A stretch of 64,000 nucleotides of DNA. Source: Shewanella olleyana (GTDB lineage: Bacteria; Pseudomonadota; Gammaproteobacteria; Enterobacterales; Shewanellaceae). This document shows positions 48,667 to 57,555 of the stretch, piece by piece. Under the pieces are notes generated by a model, which was not told where the DNA came from, did not search any database, and saw nothing but the letters and a program-made list of their open reading frames with translations. How positions within the stretch are numbered: the stretch's first letter is position 1; every line of letters begins with the position of its first letter. Where the stretch lies: the NCBI RefSeq assembly GCF_023283825.1, contig NZ_JAKILD010000011.1:91981-155980 (forward strand), written 5' to 3'. A program made the translations under genes and the position numbers.

Positions 48667-49917
48667 TTATGCGCTGACGAGTTTATCCAATTGATTGAAA
48701 CATTCATTATGTTGATATTGCCAATAGAGCTGAGCTAACTCAGCTCTATTTTTTTTATTAGCTAAAGAAATGATATTCGGATTTTGACTTAAGTTTTCAA
48801 GGTAATCAGCCAGCTGGTGGTACTCTGTTAACACTTCTCCTGCCATGGGTAGATCATCGGCATAGGGATAACATTGTCTGCTATCAGATTGATATTCTTG
48901 TTGGTCGAACTGAAAGAATACAATATCAGCTTTGGTTTGCAGCATGTCTATGTACAAGGATGAATAATCAGTAATTAGTAAATCGATGTCATTGATGATT
49001 TCGTAGGTGTCTTGCCAGTCTGAAATATTCAGTATGTTTGGATGATTTTTCATTGCCTCAGCAAGTTCCGCTTCGTTAGGGTGTAGCCTAAGTAAAAGCA
49101 ATTGCTGATTTTTGACTAAGGATGCCGACAGAGCCTCAAAATCAATTGCTTTGGTGTACTGATTACTATCAGCAGGCTTGCTACTTTTAGCCAAGGCTGA
49201 ATTGTCACGCCACGAAGGGGCATACAGTATAACTTGCTTTACTTGATTGATTTGTTTCAATTCATCGATGAGTGACAGCTTTAGATCGCTTTTAATACGC
49301 TTAGATTGCTGCGGATAACGCTTGAAGTAATCTGTTCGTGGGTTACCACTTAATATCATCTGTTGCTGGTTTATTCTGAACGCCCCTGCAAATAACTGAG
49401 CAACTAGATCACTTGGCGCAACCATATGATCTGGGCGAATTTTTTGTTGATGAAATTGGGTGCTGGAAACAAACTTATCTCGAAGTGTTTTTGGGTGGTA
49501 TACCTTAAGAAGTGGGCCGTTGTTAATATCATATTCGATTCTTTTTAGTGGCGAGCCGTGCCACAGGTTAATTTTAATCGCGCCGCGAGCAAAATATTGA
49601 TTCACATCGCCAATATAACTGTTATATACATAATATTTAGCCGTTAAAGCGTGATAAATGCCTTTTACACTCCAGCGATAATATGCTTCAAACCCTTGAT
49701 GGTTTAATGTTGTAACCAAGTTTTTATCACCACTGAGCCAAATAGCTCTTATGGTCATCGCGCGTTGCCAATGTAAAAATAGATACTTACTGTTATCGGC
49801 AAATTTGTTTTTATAACACCCCATTACAGCTTTACGGGAGCGAGGGCTGAAACCTGCAATAAAATACAGGGTTTGAGTCACAACATATTTAATGCAATTA
49901 AAAATAAATTGGCTCAT
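48667..49917 (-). CDS. CDP-glycerol glycerophosphotransferase (TagB/TagF family)
   Basis: It transfers glycerol-phosphate from CDP-glycerol to an acceptor at the cytoplasmic face of the membrane. The family shows in NLWHGSPLKRIEYD near residue 113, an SGNPRTDYF segment near 209, and LRLHPNEAELAEAMKNHPN plus LLITDYSSLYIDML near 314, which form the catalytic and donor-binding parts. The 416 residues suggest one domain, as in priming TagB or short TagF-like enzymes. Ribosome site GGAGG. It forms a set with the tagD-like gene 107 bases upstream. Confidence 0.85.
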   Translation of the reverse strand: MSQFIFNCIKYVVTQTLYFIAGFSPRSRKAVMGCYKNKFADNSKYLFLHWQRAMTIRAIWLSGDKNLVTTLNHQGFEAYYRWSVKGIYHALTAKYYVYNSYIGDVNQYFARGAIKINLWHGSPLKRIEYDINNGPLLKVYHPKTLRDKFVSSTQFHQQKIRPDHMVAPSDLVAQLFAGAFRINQQQMILSGNPRTDYFKRYPQQSKRIKSDLKLSLIDELKQINQVKQVILYAPSWRDNSALAKSSKPADSNQYTKAIDFEALSASLVKNQQLLLLRLHPNEAELAEAMKNHPNILNISDWQDTYEIINDIDLLITDYSSLYIDMLQTKADIVFFQFDQQEYQSDSRQCYPYADDLPMAGEVLTEYHQLADYLENLSQNPNIISLANKKNRAELAQLYWQYQHNECFNQLDKLVSA

Positions 49918-50024
49918 ATTTCGCCTCCGTGATATAAAAAATCCTTTAAATACAAAGATAGCATGATTTTTAACTTACGCGACCAGCTTTAATTAAAGCG
50001 TTAAAAAATACTAAAGATTTAGTC

Positions 50025-50417
50025 CTACACACCAACAGCAAGGTTATTTTTTATTTCAGTGGTTGAGATGTCATCTGTTCTGGTGAGATACAATACTTCA
50101 CACTGGCTATTTAGGTGATCAAATTCACCAGCCCAATCATCCCCAATGGCAAATACGTCTACGTTATAACGTTCAATATCTGACGATTTTTGCTGCCAAT
50201 TTTGCTCAGGGATGACCTTAGTGACATATTTGCAGGCGGCGATGATCTCGCTTCGTTGCTCATAGCTAAAGAATGCTGCTTTACCTTTGAGGGCATTAAA
50301 CTCGTCCGTTGAAACACCAACAATGAGTTGGTCACACATATTGCTTAAACGCTCAAGTAATCTAACGTGGCCAAAATGAAATAGATCAAATGTTCCGTAA
50401 GTGATGATGGTTTTCAT
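50025..50417 (-). CDS. tagD: Glycerol-3-phosphate cytidylyltransferase (TagD-like)
   Basis: It makes CDP-glycerol from CTP and glycerol-3-phosphate, the donor for the neighbouring glycerophosphotransferase. At 130 residues it matches TagD. The nucleotidyl motif TYGTFDLFHFGHVRLLERL (HxGH) is at residues 5-23. The second signature is present in degenerate form near the C-terminus as TDDISTTEIKN. Related single-domain cytidylyltransferases use other alcohols, but the adjacent CDP-glycerol enzyme makes glycerol most likely. Confidence 0.85.
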   Translation of the reverse strand: MKTIITYGTFDLFHFGHVRLLERLSNMCDQLIVGVSTDEFNALKGKAAFFSYEQRSEIIAACKYVTKVIPEQNWQQKSSDIERYNVDVFAIGDDWAGEFDHLNSQCEVLYLTRTDDISTTEIKNNLAVGV

Positions 50418-50479
50418 AATAGTATTCCTTTAATAAAGTGCTCGGCTTGGTGTTGTTACTCAATAAATTCTTTTACTTG

Positions 50480-51874
50480 TTAGCTTTTAAACTCGATGGC
50501 GGCATTGGTTTTATCAAATTGCTTTTGCAGCATGCTCATCAGGTATAAGGGTTTTTGAGATTGCTCAAATTCCATTTCCACCATTTGGATTTCTTCGATT
50601 GGGGTATTCTCATCAAAATTTAGCTGTACGGGGCCATAAACACCATAAGTTGAATTTCCGTCCTGTTTATTTTGATATTTAGTTGAGGCGCCGAATAAAT
50701 TAAGGTCACCTTTAATCACTAACCAAACCTGTGGTAGTAATGCAAAGCTTGGACTTTTTATATTAAATTTATGTGCTTTAACGGGCTGCTGTTCGTTATT
50801 AATCACCGACTCAGTTACGATAGGTTTTCTTGGTTTTAACATTAACGAACCTAGAAAAAGAGCTAGCAATAGCGGAGATAACAATACATATAGTGTTAAC
50901 AAAACAGCGCGCTGAAAAATGCCGTTATAGTTAGTCGTCTCTTGAGTCGATTTTGCAATTAAGCTTTGGTCTTCGACTTTGGTCCAGCTGTTAGTTACTG
51001 GATCGATAATTAAATCCTGAGAAATGATTTTATTTTCGACGCATAGCTGTGGACCCACATAAGTGTTAGGTAAAATAATACTGTCTTGGATTTGACTGTC
51101 TTCAATGAAACAATATTCGCCAACAACAACTCCTTGGGATAACTTCGCTTTATTAGACACTTTTGTGTACTCCCCAATTGCGCCATATGCTTGAGTTTCT
51201 GATAAATCAGGTAGCTGACATTGGGCTTCTACCACTAAACTTTGGTGTGCGTTATTGGTATTGATAACTCGCCCTTTAACACAAAAATCTTGGCTATTGA
51301 TGACATACTCAGATGCTTTTACATAAGCGGCTAAGCTGTCAATGTAAAAACACTCGCCATGAAGAACCTGAGCAACGCTGTTGTTATGGTCAACTTCTGT
51401 GGTTTCTAAAGGCCAATTTAATAATTGATTATGCTTCCAACCTGCAGGCAGCATCATCATGGCAGGGTTACGTTGATCCATTTTTGCATGGACAAATTTC
51501 GATGGCATTAAACGTGAAAACTCAATGAAACGTGCTAAGCAAGGGCTACGAAGCATATCGCCACGAACAACTAATGCTTGCGCAGTTTTATCGATGTTCA
51601 TACGCGACAGAACGCTGTTAACTTGCTCTTCTGGCTTACTTAAAAAGTAGTTGATAGTTAAGCCCCACTGTTCGCCATTACCCATTTTTGACTCAATATT
51701 TTGGGCTTCATGACAAACAACCATTTTTACGTCAGTGATGCCTGCAGCAGCTAAATCCTCTAAGGTATATTCCACGAGTGCTTTATTAGCGACAGGCAAT
51801 AAAGCAGGGCAATAGTGTTGATTTAAAGGGGCTAATTCATTTCCGTTTCGGTTTGCAAATACGATAGCTTGCAT
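50480..51874 (-). CDS. Degenerate nucleotidyltransferase with beta-helix and membrane tail
   Basis: This 464-residue protein of the glycan cluster has three parts. Residues 1-220 have the fold of sugar-phosphate nucleotidyltransferases (MQAIVFANRNGNELAPL, PVANKALVEYTLEDLAAAGI), but the usual GGxGTR loop is replaced by NRNGNE, so catalysis is doubtful. Residues about 220-290 read as left-handed beta-helix repeats. Residues about 322-345 form a membrane helix, and the tail around LPQVWLVIKGDLNLFGAS resembles the LPxLWNVLxGDMSLVGPRP segment of polyprenyl glycosylphosphotransferases, without its catalytic start. A regulatory or scaffold role is possible. It begins 8 bases after the fusion gene. 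Confidence 0.6.
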   Translation of the reverse strand: MQAIVFANRNGNELAPLNQHYCPALLPVANKALVEYTLEDLAAAGITDVKMVVCHEAQNIESKMGNGEQWGLTINYFLSKPEEQVNSVLSRMNIDKTAQALVVRGDMLRSPCLARFIEFSRLMPSKFVHAKMDQRNPAMMMLPAGWKHNQLLNWPLETTEVDHNNSVAQVLHGECFYIDSLAAYVKASEYVINSQDFCVKGRVINTNNAHQSLVVEAQCQLPDLSETQAYGAIGEYTKVSNKAKLSQGVVVGEYCFIEDSQIQDSIILPNTYVGPQLCVENKIISQDLIIDPVTNSWTKVEDQSLIAKSTQETTNYNGIFQRAVLLTLYVLLSPLLLALFLGSLMLKPRKPIVTESVINNEQQPVKAHKFNIKSPSFALLPQVWLVIKGDLNLFGASTKYQNKQDGNSTYGVYGPVQLNFDENTPIEEIQMVEMEFEQSQKPLYLMSMLQKQFDKTNAAIEFKS

Positions 51875-51882
51875 AACATCTC

Positions 51883-53847
51883 CTAGTAGGCGCCACGCGC
51901 CAAAAGTACTGCTGGAATCGTTTTCAGTAACAGAGCGATATCTTCTTTTAGTGATTGCTGGTAGATGTAATCTATGTCTAGTTCTACTTGCTTATCAAAA
52001 GGAATATCTGAACGTCCGCTTACTTGCCAAATGCAAGTAATACCAGGTTTAACTCCCAATCTGCGACGATCACTTAACTGATATTGGCTTACTTCACTAG
52101 GTAGTGCAGGTCTTGGGCCAACTAGTGACATATCACCGATTAATACGTTCCAAAGTTGTGGTAACTCATCGATAGAAGCTTTGCGGATCAGTTTTCCTAC
52201 GTTAGTAATGCGCGGATCTTTTTTCATTTTGAATAACACACCACCTTGCATTTCATTGTTTTGTTTGATTTTTTCAAGTCTTGCTTCAGCATCGATATAC
52301 ATTGAGCGAAACTTCCACATGGTAAAAGGTTGGTTATTACGGCCGCTGCGAGTTTGAGAAAAAAAGATGGCTCCTTTTGATTCAATACGAATACTCAAGG
52401 CTGTAAAGACGAATAGTGGTGCCAGTAGCATTAGCAAAATGCTAGCGGCGACAATATCAAATGTGCGTTTTGCAAATTGACCACATTTGATGCCAAAGAA
52501 GTACCAACGACGTTTATTCTGTGTACTTTGCCCTAAGCTTGATAGCGAAGGCTGTGGTTGTTTTACTGAGGCCGAGTTGTTTGTTTTAGCGGCGCTAGTA
52601 TTTGTAGGGGACACAGACATATTACTTGAACGTTTTTGCTTTAATATACGAGCAAGAAATAACGGATTACCCACAACATAACGTTTCCACATTCTTTTAG
52701 GCTCTTGGGCGAGTCTCCAGACCCATTCCATGCCGACTTGTCTCACCGCGACAGGTGCTCTTGATACGTTATTGGCAAAGAAATCAAACAATCCACCGAC
52801 ACCAACAGCGACGCCAACATTTAGCTCAGCTTTATGCGCACTAATCCATTGCTCTTGTTTTGGCGCGCCCATACCAACCAGCAGTATCTGTGCGCCAGAT
52901 TGGTTGATTTGTTCAATCACTTGCTGCTCACTCTCTTTGGGAGCATTGGCTTGGTTTAAAAAGCCGTGATGACAACCGACAATATTTAAAGTGGGAAATT
53001 GTTTTTTAAGATTTGCAGCAGCTTCTGCAGCGGTGCCTTCTTTACCGCCTAAAAAGTAAAGTGAAATGCCTTGTTCAGCTGCTTGCTCACACAATAGCGG
53101 TAACATATCAGTCCCGTTTACATTATCTTTAAGGCCAATTTTATGTAACTGACATGCGATACGTATTCCGCTACCATCAGCAAAAACTTGGTCACACTGA
53201 TTGACGGTATTGCGATAATTGCTATTGGTTGCAGCAAGGTTAAGGCAATCAGCATTCACAAAAGCAAACTGTTTGGTTGTCGCTGACTGAGATGAACGGA
53301 TTAGCAAATCAACACTTTCGCTCATGGTGTTGTTATCAATATTTACCCCTAACAAGTTAAATTGATTTGGGTAGTTCAGTTGAGTAGAGACAACGACGAG
53401 CTTACTGAATAGGCATTTAATAATGTTGACTATGTAAGTTATCAAACGTGTTGGATTATCTGAAGTGCCCTTTATATGTTGAATCCCCATGCGGCGCTGC
53501 ATCTGTTCAACAGATAATATTCCAGGACGGCTATTATCTTGAGTCGCATCAAACACGGCATATTCAAATGCACTGCCCAATAAACCAATATCACCTTTCA
53601 GTACGCTATAAAACAGAGGTAATGACTTAAAGCGTCCTTGAGAGAAAAGACGAATAGCTATTTGTTTTTCATCTGCGTGTATATACAGGGTTTCGAACAC
53701 AGCGTGCTTTGAGCAAGCTAAAGTGATCACTTTAAAGATGAAAATTGGGCTGGTAATTATCATCACGTAAAACGCGATTATCCAATCCAACATCATGATA
53801 GAAAGTGGAGTGTTATCGTGAGTATTTTCAAAGTGGGTTGTTTTCAT
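51883..53847 (-). CDS. Three-part fusion: PGT-like domain, WecG/TagA glycosyltransferase, PGT
   Basis: A 654-residue protein. Residues 1-150 have a membrane helix and a degenerate sugar-phosphotransferase pattern (LPLFYSVLKGDIGLLGSAFEY, then RPGILSVEQMQRRMGI). About 165-405 is a complete WecG/TagA/CpsF (GT26) domain with FADGSGIRIACQL, LYFLGGKEGTAAEAA and GAPKQEQWI. After a Ser/Thr/Asn linker, 455-654 is a full polyprenyl-phosphate glycosylphosphotransferase with one membrane helix, WKFRSMYIDAEARL, SIDELPQLWNVLIGDMSLVG and GRSDIPFDKQVELDIDYI. It could load the first sugar on undecaprenyl phosphate and add the second. I chose ATG 53847 (GAGG 7 bases upstream) over GTG 53859. Confidence 0.85.
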   Translation of the reverse strand: MKTTHFENTHDNTPLSIMMLDWIIAFYVMIITSPIFIFKVITLACSKHAVFETLYIHADEKQIAIRLFSQGRFKSLPLFYSVLKGDIGLLGSAFEYAVFDATQDNSRPGILSVEQMQRRMGIQHIKGTSDNPTRLITYIVNIIKCLFSKLVVVSTQLNYPNQFNLLGVNIDNNTMSESVDLLIRSSQSATTKQFAFVNADCLNLAATNSNYRNTVNQCDQVFADGSGIRIACQLHKIGLKDNVNGTDMLPLLCEQAAEQGISLYFLGGKEGTAAEAAANLKKQFPTLNIVGCHHGFLNQANAPKESEQQVIEQINQSGAQILLVGMGAPKQEQWISAHKAELNVGVAVGVGGLFDFFANNVSRAPVAVRQVGMEWVWRLAQEPKRMWKRYVVGNPLFLARILKQKRSSNMSVSPTNTSAAKTNNSASVKQPQPSLSSLGQSTQNKRRWYFFGIKCGQFAKRTFDIVAASILLMLLAPLFVFTALSIRIESKGAIFFSQTRSGRNNQPFTMWKFRSMYIDAEARLEKIKQNNEMQGGVLFKMKKDPRITNVGKLIRKASIDELPQLWNVLIGDMSLVGPRPALPSEVSQYQLSDRRRLGVKPGITCIWQVSGRSDIPFDKQVELDIDYIYQQSLKEDIALLLKTIPAVLLARGAY

Positions 53848-53926
53848 GTATTGCCTCACAAGGACGATTTAAATAAGTCTGATACCTTGTATAAGCACGA
53901 ACTGTTCCAGTTTTATAAGGTGTTGT

Positions 53927-53954
53927 TTTATAGTACTTTGATGGTATTTGGTAA
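53927..53954 (-). promoter_or_regulatory. Candidate sigma-70 promoter of the third glycan unit
   Basis: On the minus strand TTACCA, 16 bases, then TATAAA, 80-110 bases before the fusion gene. It lies just past the terminator of the preceding unit, so a promoter is needed here. No sigma-54 motif is seen in this gap. Confidence 0.4.
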
Positions 53955-53984
53955 GGTTTTACTGTTGGGGTTATCTGCAGATAA

Positions 53985-54025
53985 AAAGCTGACTTTGCAG
54001 ACTGCGAACGACACTGCAAAGTCAG
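53985..54025 (-). terminator. Rho-independent terminator of the wzx-GT2 unit
   Basis: CTGACTTTGCAG and its perfect complement (12 bp) enclose a 13-base loop. On the minus strand the stem is followed by CTTTTTAT. It lies 90 bases past the GT2 stop. Confidence 0.88.
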
Positions 54026-54114
54026 AATAGGGAAGTTGTTCTCATTTAATGCTGGTTGAATCCTTGTTAGTAAGGCGCAAGCCTCAGTTAATCTAAGTGG
54101 CGTATCATCGTTAG

Positions 54115-55173
54115 TTAAAGCTTGTTATCTTGCATAAACTCACTGGTGACACCATCACGTGCAATACGCATTTTTTGCATAAGCCCAATACATTTTTGGC
54201 CAACACCTTCGATGACGATGTAACCCCAAGATGGCATTATCCATTGAGCATAAGCTGCAATTAGAGTGGTCAATGTACGACCTGTCTCAGCCTGTAAAAT
54301 ACTTGGAGAAGTAGAAATGGCTTTATTAACTAACTCAACCGCTGCTTTACCATCCCCTAAGCGAATCGCTTGTCTTGAAAGGTAACGTAATTGATAAGCG
54401 CGAGCGGCTTTTTCATGACGGCCAAGCAAAATAGGCGCAAAATCACGGGCTTTTTCAATCATCTTTTCCCATGAAGCATACTGCTTCATCAAGTTTGCAG
54501 ATAGACCACCGTGATTTAAGCGGTAATAGGTAAGAGGCTCAGGTAAACCTTCGATTTTCCAAGATGTGGTTGCTGCAATACGTAACCAACATTCAATGTC
54601 TTCCGATTGACGGAAAGTTTCATCGAAATAACAGCTATAGCGTTCAGCAGTGCTCATTGATTGGTAACGGATGTCGTTTAATGTAGTACGGCGAATAACT
54701 GGAGCACTACCATTGCCAACAGGGTTACGACAAAGTAAGTGAGCTGCATCGATATCATTCAGTTTAGGCATTTGATAAAAATCAATAAATTTACCGTCGT
54801 AATCGATAAAACTTGAACGAGAAAAGCTTAAGCCAATTTGGCTGTCGCTATCTAAGTGTTCTACATGGCGAGCAAGTTTTTCTGAGTGCCATAAATCGTC
54901 TGAATCGATAAAAGCAACAAACTCCCCTAATGCATGACGAATACCGGTATTACGTGCAGCGGCTAAGCCTTTATTTTTAACATGACGAATAATATGAACG
55001 CGTGGGTCGCCAATAAACTGCTTACAAATTTGAATACTGCGATCATCACCACGATCATCAATAATGAGTAATTCAAAGTTATCAAATGTCTGGTTTAGTA
55101 CAGACTCGATTGCCGATTTAACAAACTTTTCAACGTTATATACAGGCATTACTACAGAGATTCTTGGAGTCAT
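54115..55173 (-). CDS. Family 2 glycosyltransferase
   Basis: This is a cytoplasmic or membrane-associated sugar transferase of 352 residues. The GT-A fold start ISVVMPVYNVEKFVKSAIESV is at residues 5-25, with LLIIDDRGDDRS and the metal-binding IDSDDLW near 93. The final 100 residues are helical without membrane segments. The donor and acceptor are unknown. It follows the flippase gene by 10 bases, so the two are cotranscribed. Ribosome site AAGGAA. Confidence 0.9.
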   Translation of the reverse strand: MTPRISVVMPVYNVEKFVKSAIESVLNQTFDNFELLIIDDRGDDRSIQICKQFIGDPRVHIIRHVKNKGLAAARNTGIRHALGEFVAFIDSDDLWHSEKLARHVEHLDSDSQIGLSFSRSSFIDYDGKFIDFYQMPKLNDIDAAHLLCRNPVGNGSAPVIRRTTLNDIRYQSMSTAERYSCYFDETFRQSEDIECWLRIAATTSWKIEGLPEPLTYYRLNHGGLSANLMKQYASWEKMIEKARDFAPILLGRHEKAARAYQLRYLSRQAIRLGDGKAAVELVNKAISTSPSILQAETGRTLTTLIAAYAQWIMPSWGYIVIEGVGQKCIGLMQKMRIARDGVTSEFMQDNKL

Positions 55174-55183
55174 AATGTTTTCC

Positions 55184-56527
55184 TTAACTGTGTTTAACAG
55201 TTGATTGACTGAATGAGATGCGGCTGCTGTACCAGCAAAGCCAAGGCATAGTGATTAAATAAGTGACCATCACGCTCATTGCGACTGTGGCTAAGTCGAA
55301 CTGGCTTGCAATACTGATAACCAGGGTTAGCAATGCGGTGATGGCGATATTTAAATTGAAATTCAAACGACTGTGGCCATTGGCGAGTAGTGACTGGCTT
55401 GCAGCCTCCGCCATTGGTCGAACTAAGCCGCTTAAACATAAGAAAACGAAAACCGATAATGCATCAGTGCTTAACCATTGCTCACCGTATACAAAAGGAA
55501 CGTACAGTGGCGCTAAGCTGGTTTGTAAGATGATGATTGGGGCAGCGATAGCGGTAATCGCAATAACGCTGTTACGGTACTTTTGTTGTGCTGACTGAAT
55601 TGTTGATTGGCTATTTTCTTCATCTTTGTTACTGCAAAGATGTGAATAAAAAGCGGTGCCGAAGCTTTGCACTAACCCTAAGCTGACTCCTAAACTCACG
55701 TTGTAAGCAAAAAAGTAAACACCTAATGCTTCAACGCCCATGAAGTAACCGATAACGAGGTAATCAATACTCTGTCTCAAGGTGTTGATTAAGTCGCTTA
55801 AGCTCACTGGTATGCTGAAGCTAAGTAACGCTTTAATACGTGCTAACGAAACCGCTTGGGTAAAACGTGGTAAAGGCGTTGATTGCTTATGGATGACAAT
55901 CCACACAAATACCATAACAACTTTAGGAATAATGATTGCCCAAATTCCAAAGCCGCTTAGGGCTAAGATGGCGGTTAACACGCCGTCGCCGACAGTCTGC
56001 CAAAGGTTTGCACTGGCCACTTTACGCATATTGTTATTACGTAAATTAACCGTGGCGTACATCATGCCAAATGGGAGTAATAAGTAGCTGCTCGCGACAA
56101 AGAGGATTGGCAATATTAATTGGGTATCTTGGTAGTAATAAGCTAGCGGGAAACTGATTAAGCTCATTAACACGAAAGCGCTGATGCAAGAGGCAAAGTT
56201 AATTGCATTGGCACTGGCTAAATTGTCGGTAAACTCAGCATCATTCATACGGATTAGTGCAGCTGAGGTCACGCGTCTTGTTGGAGTACAAATTAATTCA
56301 AATAAGGTTAAGACGATTGCTATTTGACCAAATATTTCTGGGGTTAATAAACGTGCGGTAATAACACTGGCGCCTAATCTCACCACGCGACCACTGAACT
56401 GCGCGCTCGCTAACCACAAAAGGTTTTTACCTAATGAGCGAATGCCATGACTTAGCATTTCATTAAGCGCTAGCTTTTGGTTCAGCGATGGCTTCTGTTC
56501 AACTTGAAGCTTGGTGATGTTTTGCAT
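55184..56527 (-). CDS. wzx: Oligosaccharide flippase (Wzx/WzxC-like, MOP superfamily)
   Basis: It would move lipid-linked repeat units across the inner membrane. It has 447 residues with about 12-14 hydrophobic segments. The N-terminal LWLASAQFSGRVVRLGASVITARLLTPEIFGQIA is typical of the polysaccharide-export branch of MOP transporters. It is the first gene of the second glycan unit, with a sigma-54-like sequence about 80 bases upstream. Confidence 0.88.
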   Translation of the reverse strand: MQNITKLQVEQKPSLNQKLALNEMLSHGIRSLGKNLLWLASAQFSGRVVRLGASVITARLLTPEIFGQIAIVLTLFELICTPTRRVTSAALIRMNDAEFTDNLASANAINFASCISAFVLMSLISFPLAYYYQDTQLILPILFVASSYLLLPFGMMYATVNLRNNNMRKVASANLWQTVGDGVLTAILALSGFGIWAIIIPKVVMVFVWIVIHKQSTPLPRFTQAVSLARIKALLSFSIPVSLSDLINTLRQSIDYLVIGYFMGVEALGVYFFAYNVSLGVSLGLVQSFGTAFYSHLCSNKDEENSQSTIQSAQQKYRNSVIAITAIAAPIIILQTSLAPLYVPFVYGEQWLSTDALSVFVFLCLSGLVRPMAEAASQSLLANGHSRLNFNLNIAITALLTLVISIASQFDLATVAMSVMVTYLITMPWLCWYSSRISFSQSTVKHS

Positions 56528-56600
56528 AACCGCTACCCTTATAAATGAATTGCAATTTGCTGATTGAAACTGAAAGCAAGTTGCGTCGATACATAGGTAT

Positions 56601-56617
56601 TACAGTTATCGTGCCAA
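56601..56617 (-). promoter_or_regulatory. Sigma-54-like promoter upstream of wzx
   Basis: The minus strand reads TTGGCACGATAACTGTA: a perfect -24 block, with the -12 dinucleotide GT instead of GC. The surrounding 60 bases resemble those at the STAS promoter (63599). In the gap 56528-56936 a further shared stretch lies at 56691-56720 (AGCTGTTTTGCAG, then GCGAGCCTATTAG), matching sequence before the other promoter; I see nothing else there. Confidence 0.5.
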
Positions 56618-56936
56618 GTTTTAAGTTTTTGTTTTAATTGTTTATTTTGTATTTTTGATAATTATTCTAAATAGGGTTTAGCAATTTGGGATAGCTGTTT
56701 TGCAGAATGCGAGCCTATTAGAAACAAGAGTTAGTGGTATTTTTTGAGGTTTAGTAAGCTAATAGTGCAGATGTTGTTTACAGTAAGTTTGTTCCCCCAA
56801 ATTGCTTCGCAAGAGCTTTAGTCACAAAAACGAGTGAAAAATTAGATTAATATTGAAACAAGAAAGGTTTGTTAAGTTTCACTAATGATAAAAAATGGAT
56901 TAACGAAGTGATAAACCAATTGATTACTGAGGTCAT

Positions 56937-57302
56937 ATGAAAAGTTCTAACATAACGGTTTTGGCCATCTTGATACTTGGCTTACTAGTATTAGCTGGAT
57001 GCAGTGAGCAATCCGAAAATGCTAGTAAAGAAGACGCAGCGGAAGTGAGCGCTGTAAAGGAAGTAGATAATATCAAGCCCGTAAATAGTAAAAAGATTCA
57101 GTGTGACATGACCTATTTTTCTGAAATTGAGAGTCTAATTTCCTCAGGCGATGGCCAAGGGCACGGGCCAGATTTAGGTTCAGAAGAATGGAAGTCAGTT
57201 ATCGAGTTTAAGCTAGGTGTTCGCGGGAAAGCTGAAGTACCGGCAAGAGATACGCCAGTGTGGTGTGAATATATAAAGTCTAAAATAGAGACGAGCTATT
57301 AA
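56937..57302 (+). CDS. Small lipoprotein, unknown function
   Basis: The 121-residue precursor has a signal peptide and lipobox LAGC, with lipidated Cys at residue 22. The residue after Cys is Ser, so outer-membrane sorting is expected. The mature part has an acidic/Ser-rich linker and then a small domain with two more Cys (QCDMTYF and VWCEYIKSK), possibly a disulphide. No family is recognised. It is divergent from the flippase gene and interrupts the glycan cluster. Confidence 0.7.
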   Translation: MKSSNITVLAILILGLLVLAGCSEQSENASKEDAAEVSAVKEVDNIKPVNSKKIQCDMTYFSEIESLISSGDGQGHGPDLGSEEWKSVIEFKLGVRGKAEVPARDTPVWCEYIKSKIETSY

Positions 57303-57424
57303 TCGCTGTGTTATCTGATTATCAAAAATAATGAGATTCTCTTTCAATCTTTAAGCTGTTTACCCGACATAGTTAACAGGCTAATTTAAAATAATACTGT
57401 TTAATCAGATTTCAGCTTTTACGC

Positions 57425-57487
57425 CTAGAATTTAGAATTTAAAACCTAGAACTTAGAACTTAGAACTTAGAACTTAAAACTTAGAAT
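57425..57487. repeat. Tandem heptamer repeat (TTAGAAC)x9, imperfect
   Basis: Nine consecutive 7-base units, TTAGAAC or one- to two-base variants (CTAGAAT, TTAAAAC), lie about 70 bases before the redoxin gene and outside any believed coding frame. Confidence 0.85.
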
Positions 57488-57555
57488 AAGGGCTGGAAAT
57501 GTAAACTAAGCTCAGCGACATTCTGGGTTTAGCAGATGGTTTAGGAGATGATCTA

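Noticed and set aside
57425..57487. Heptamer repeats as a CRISPR-like array.
   Set aside because: The units are contiguous with no spacers.
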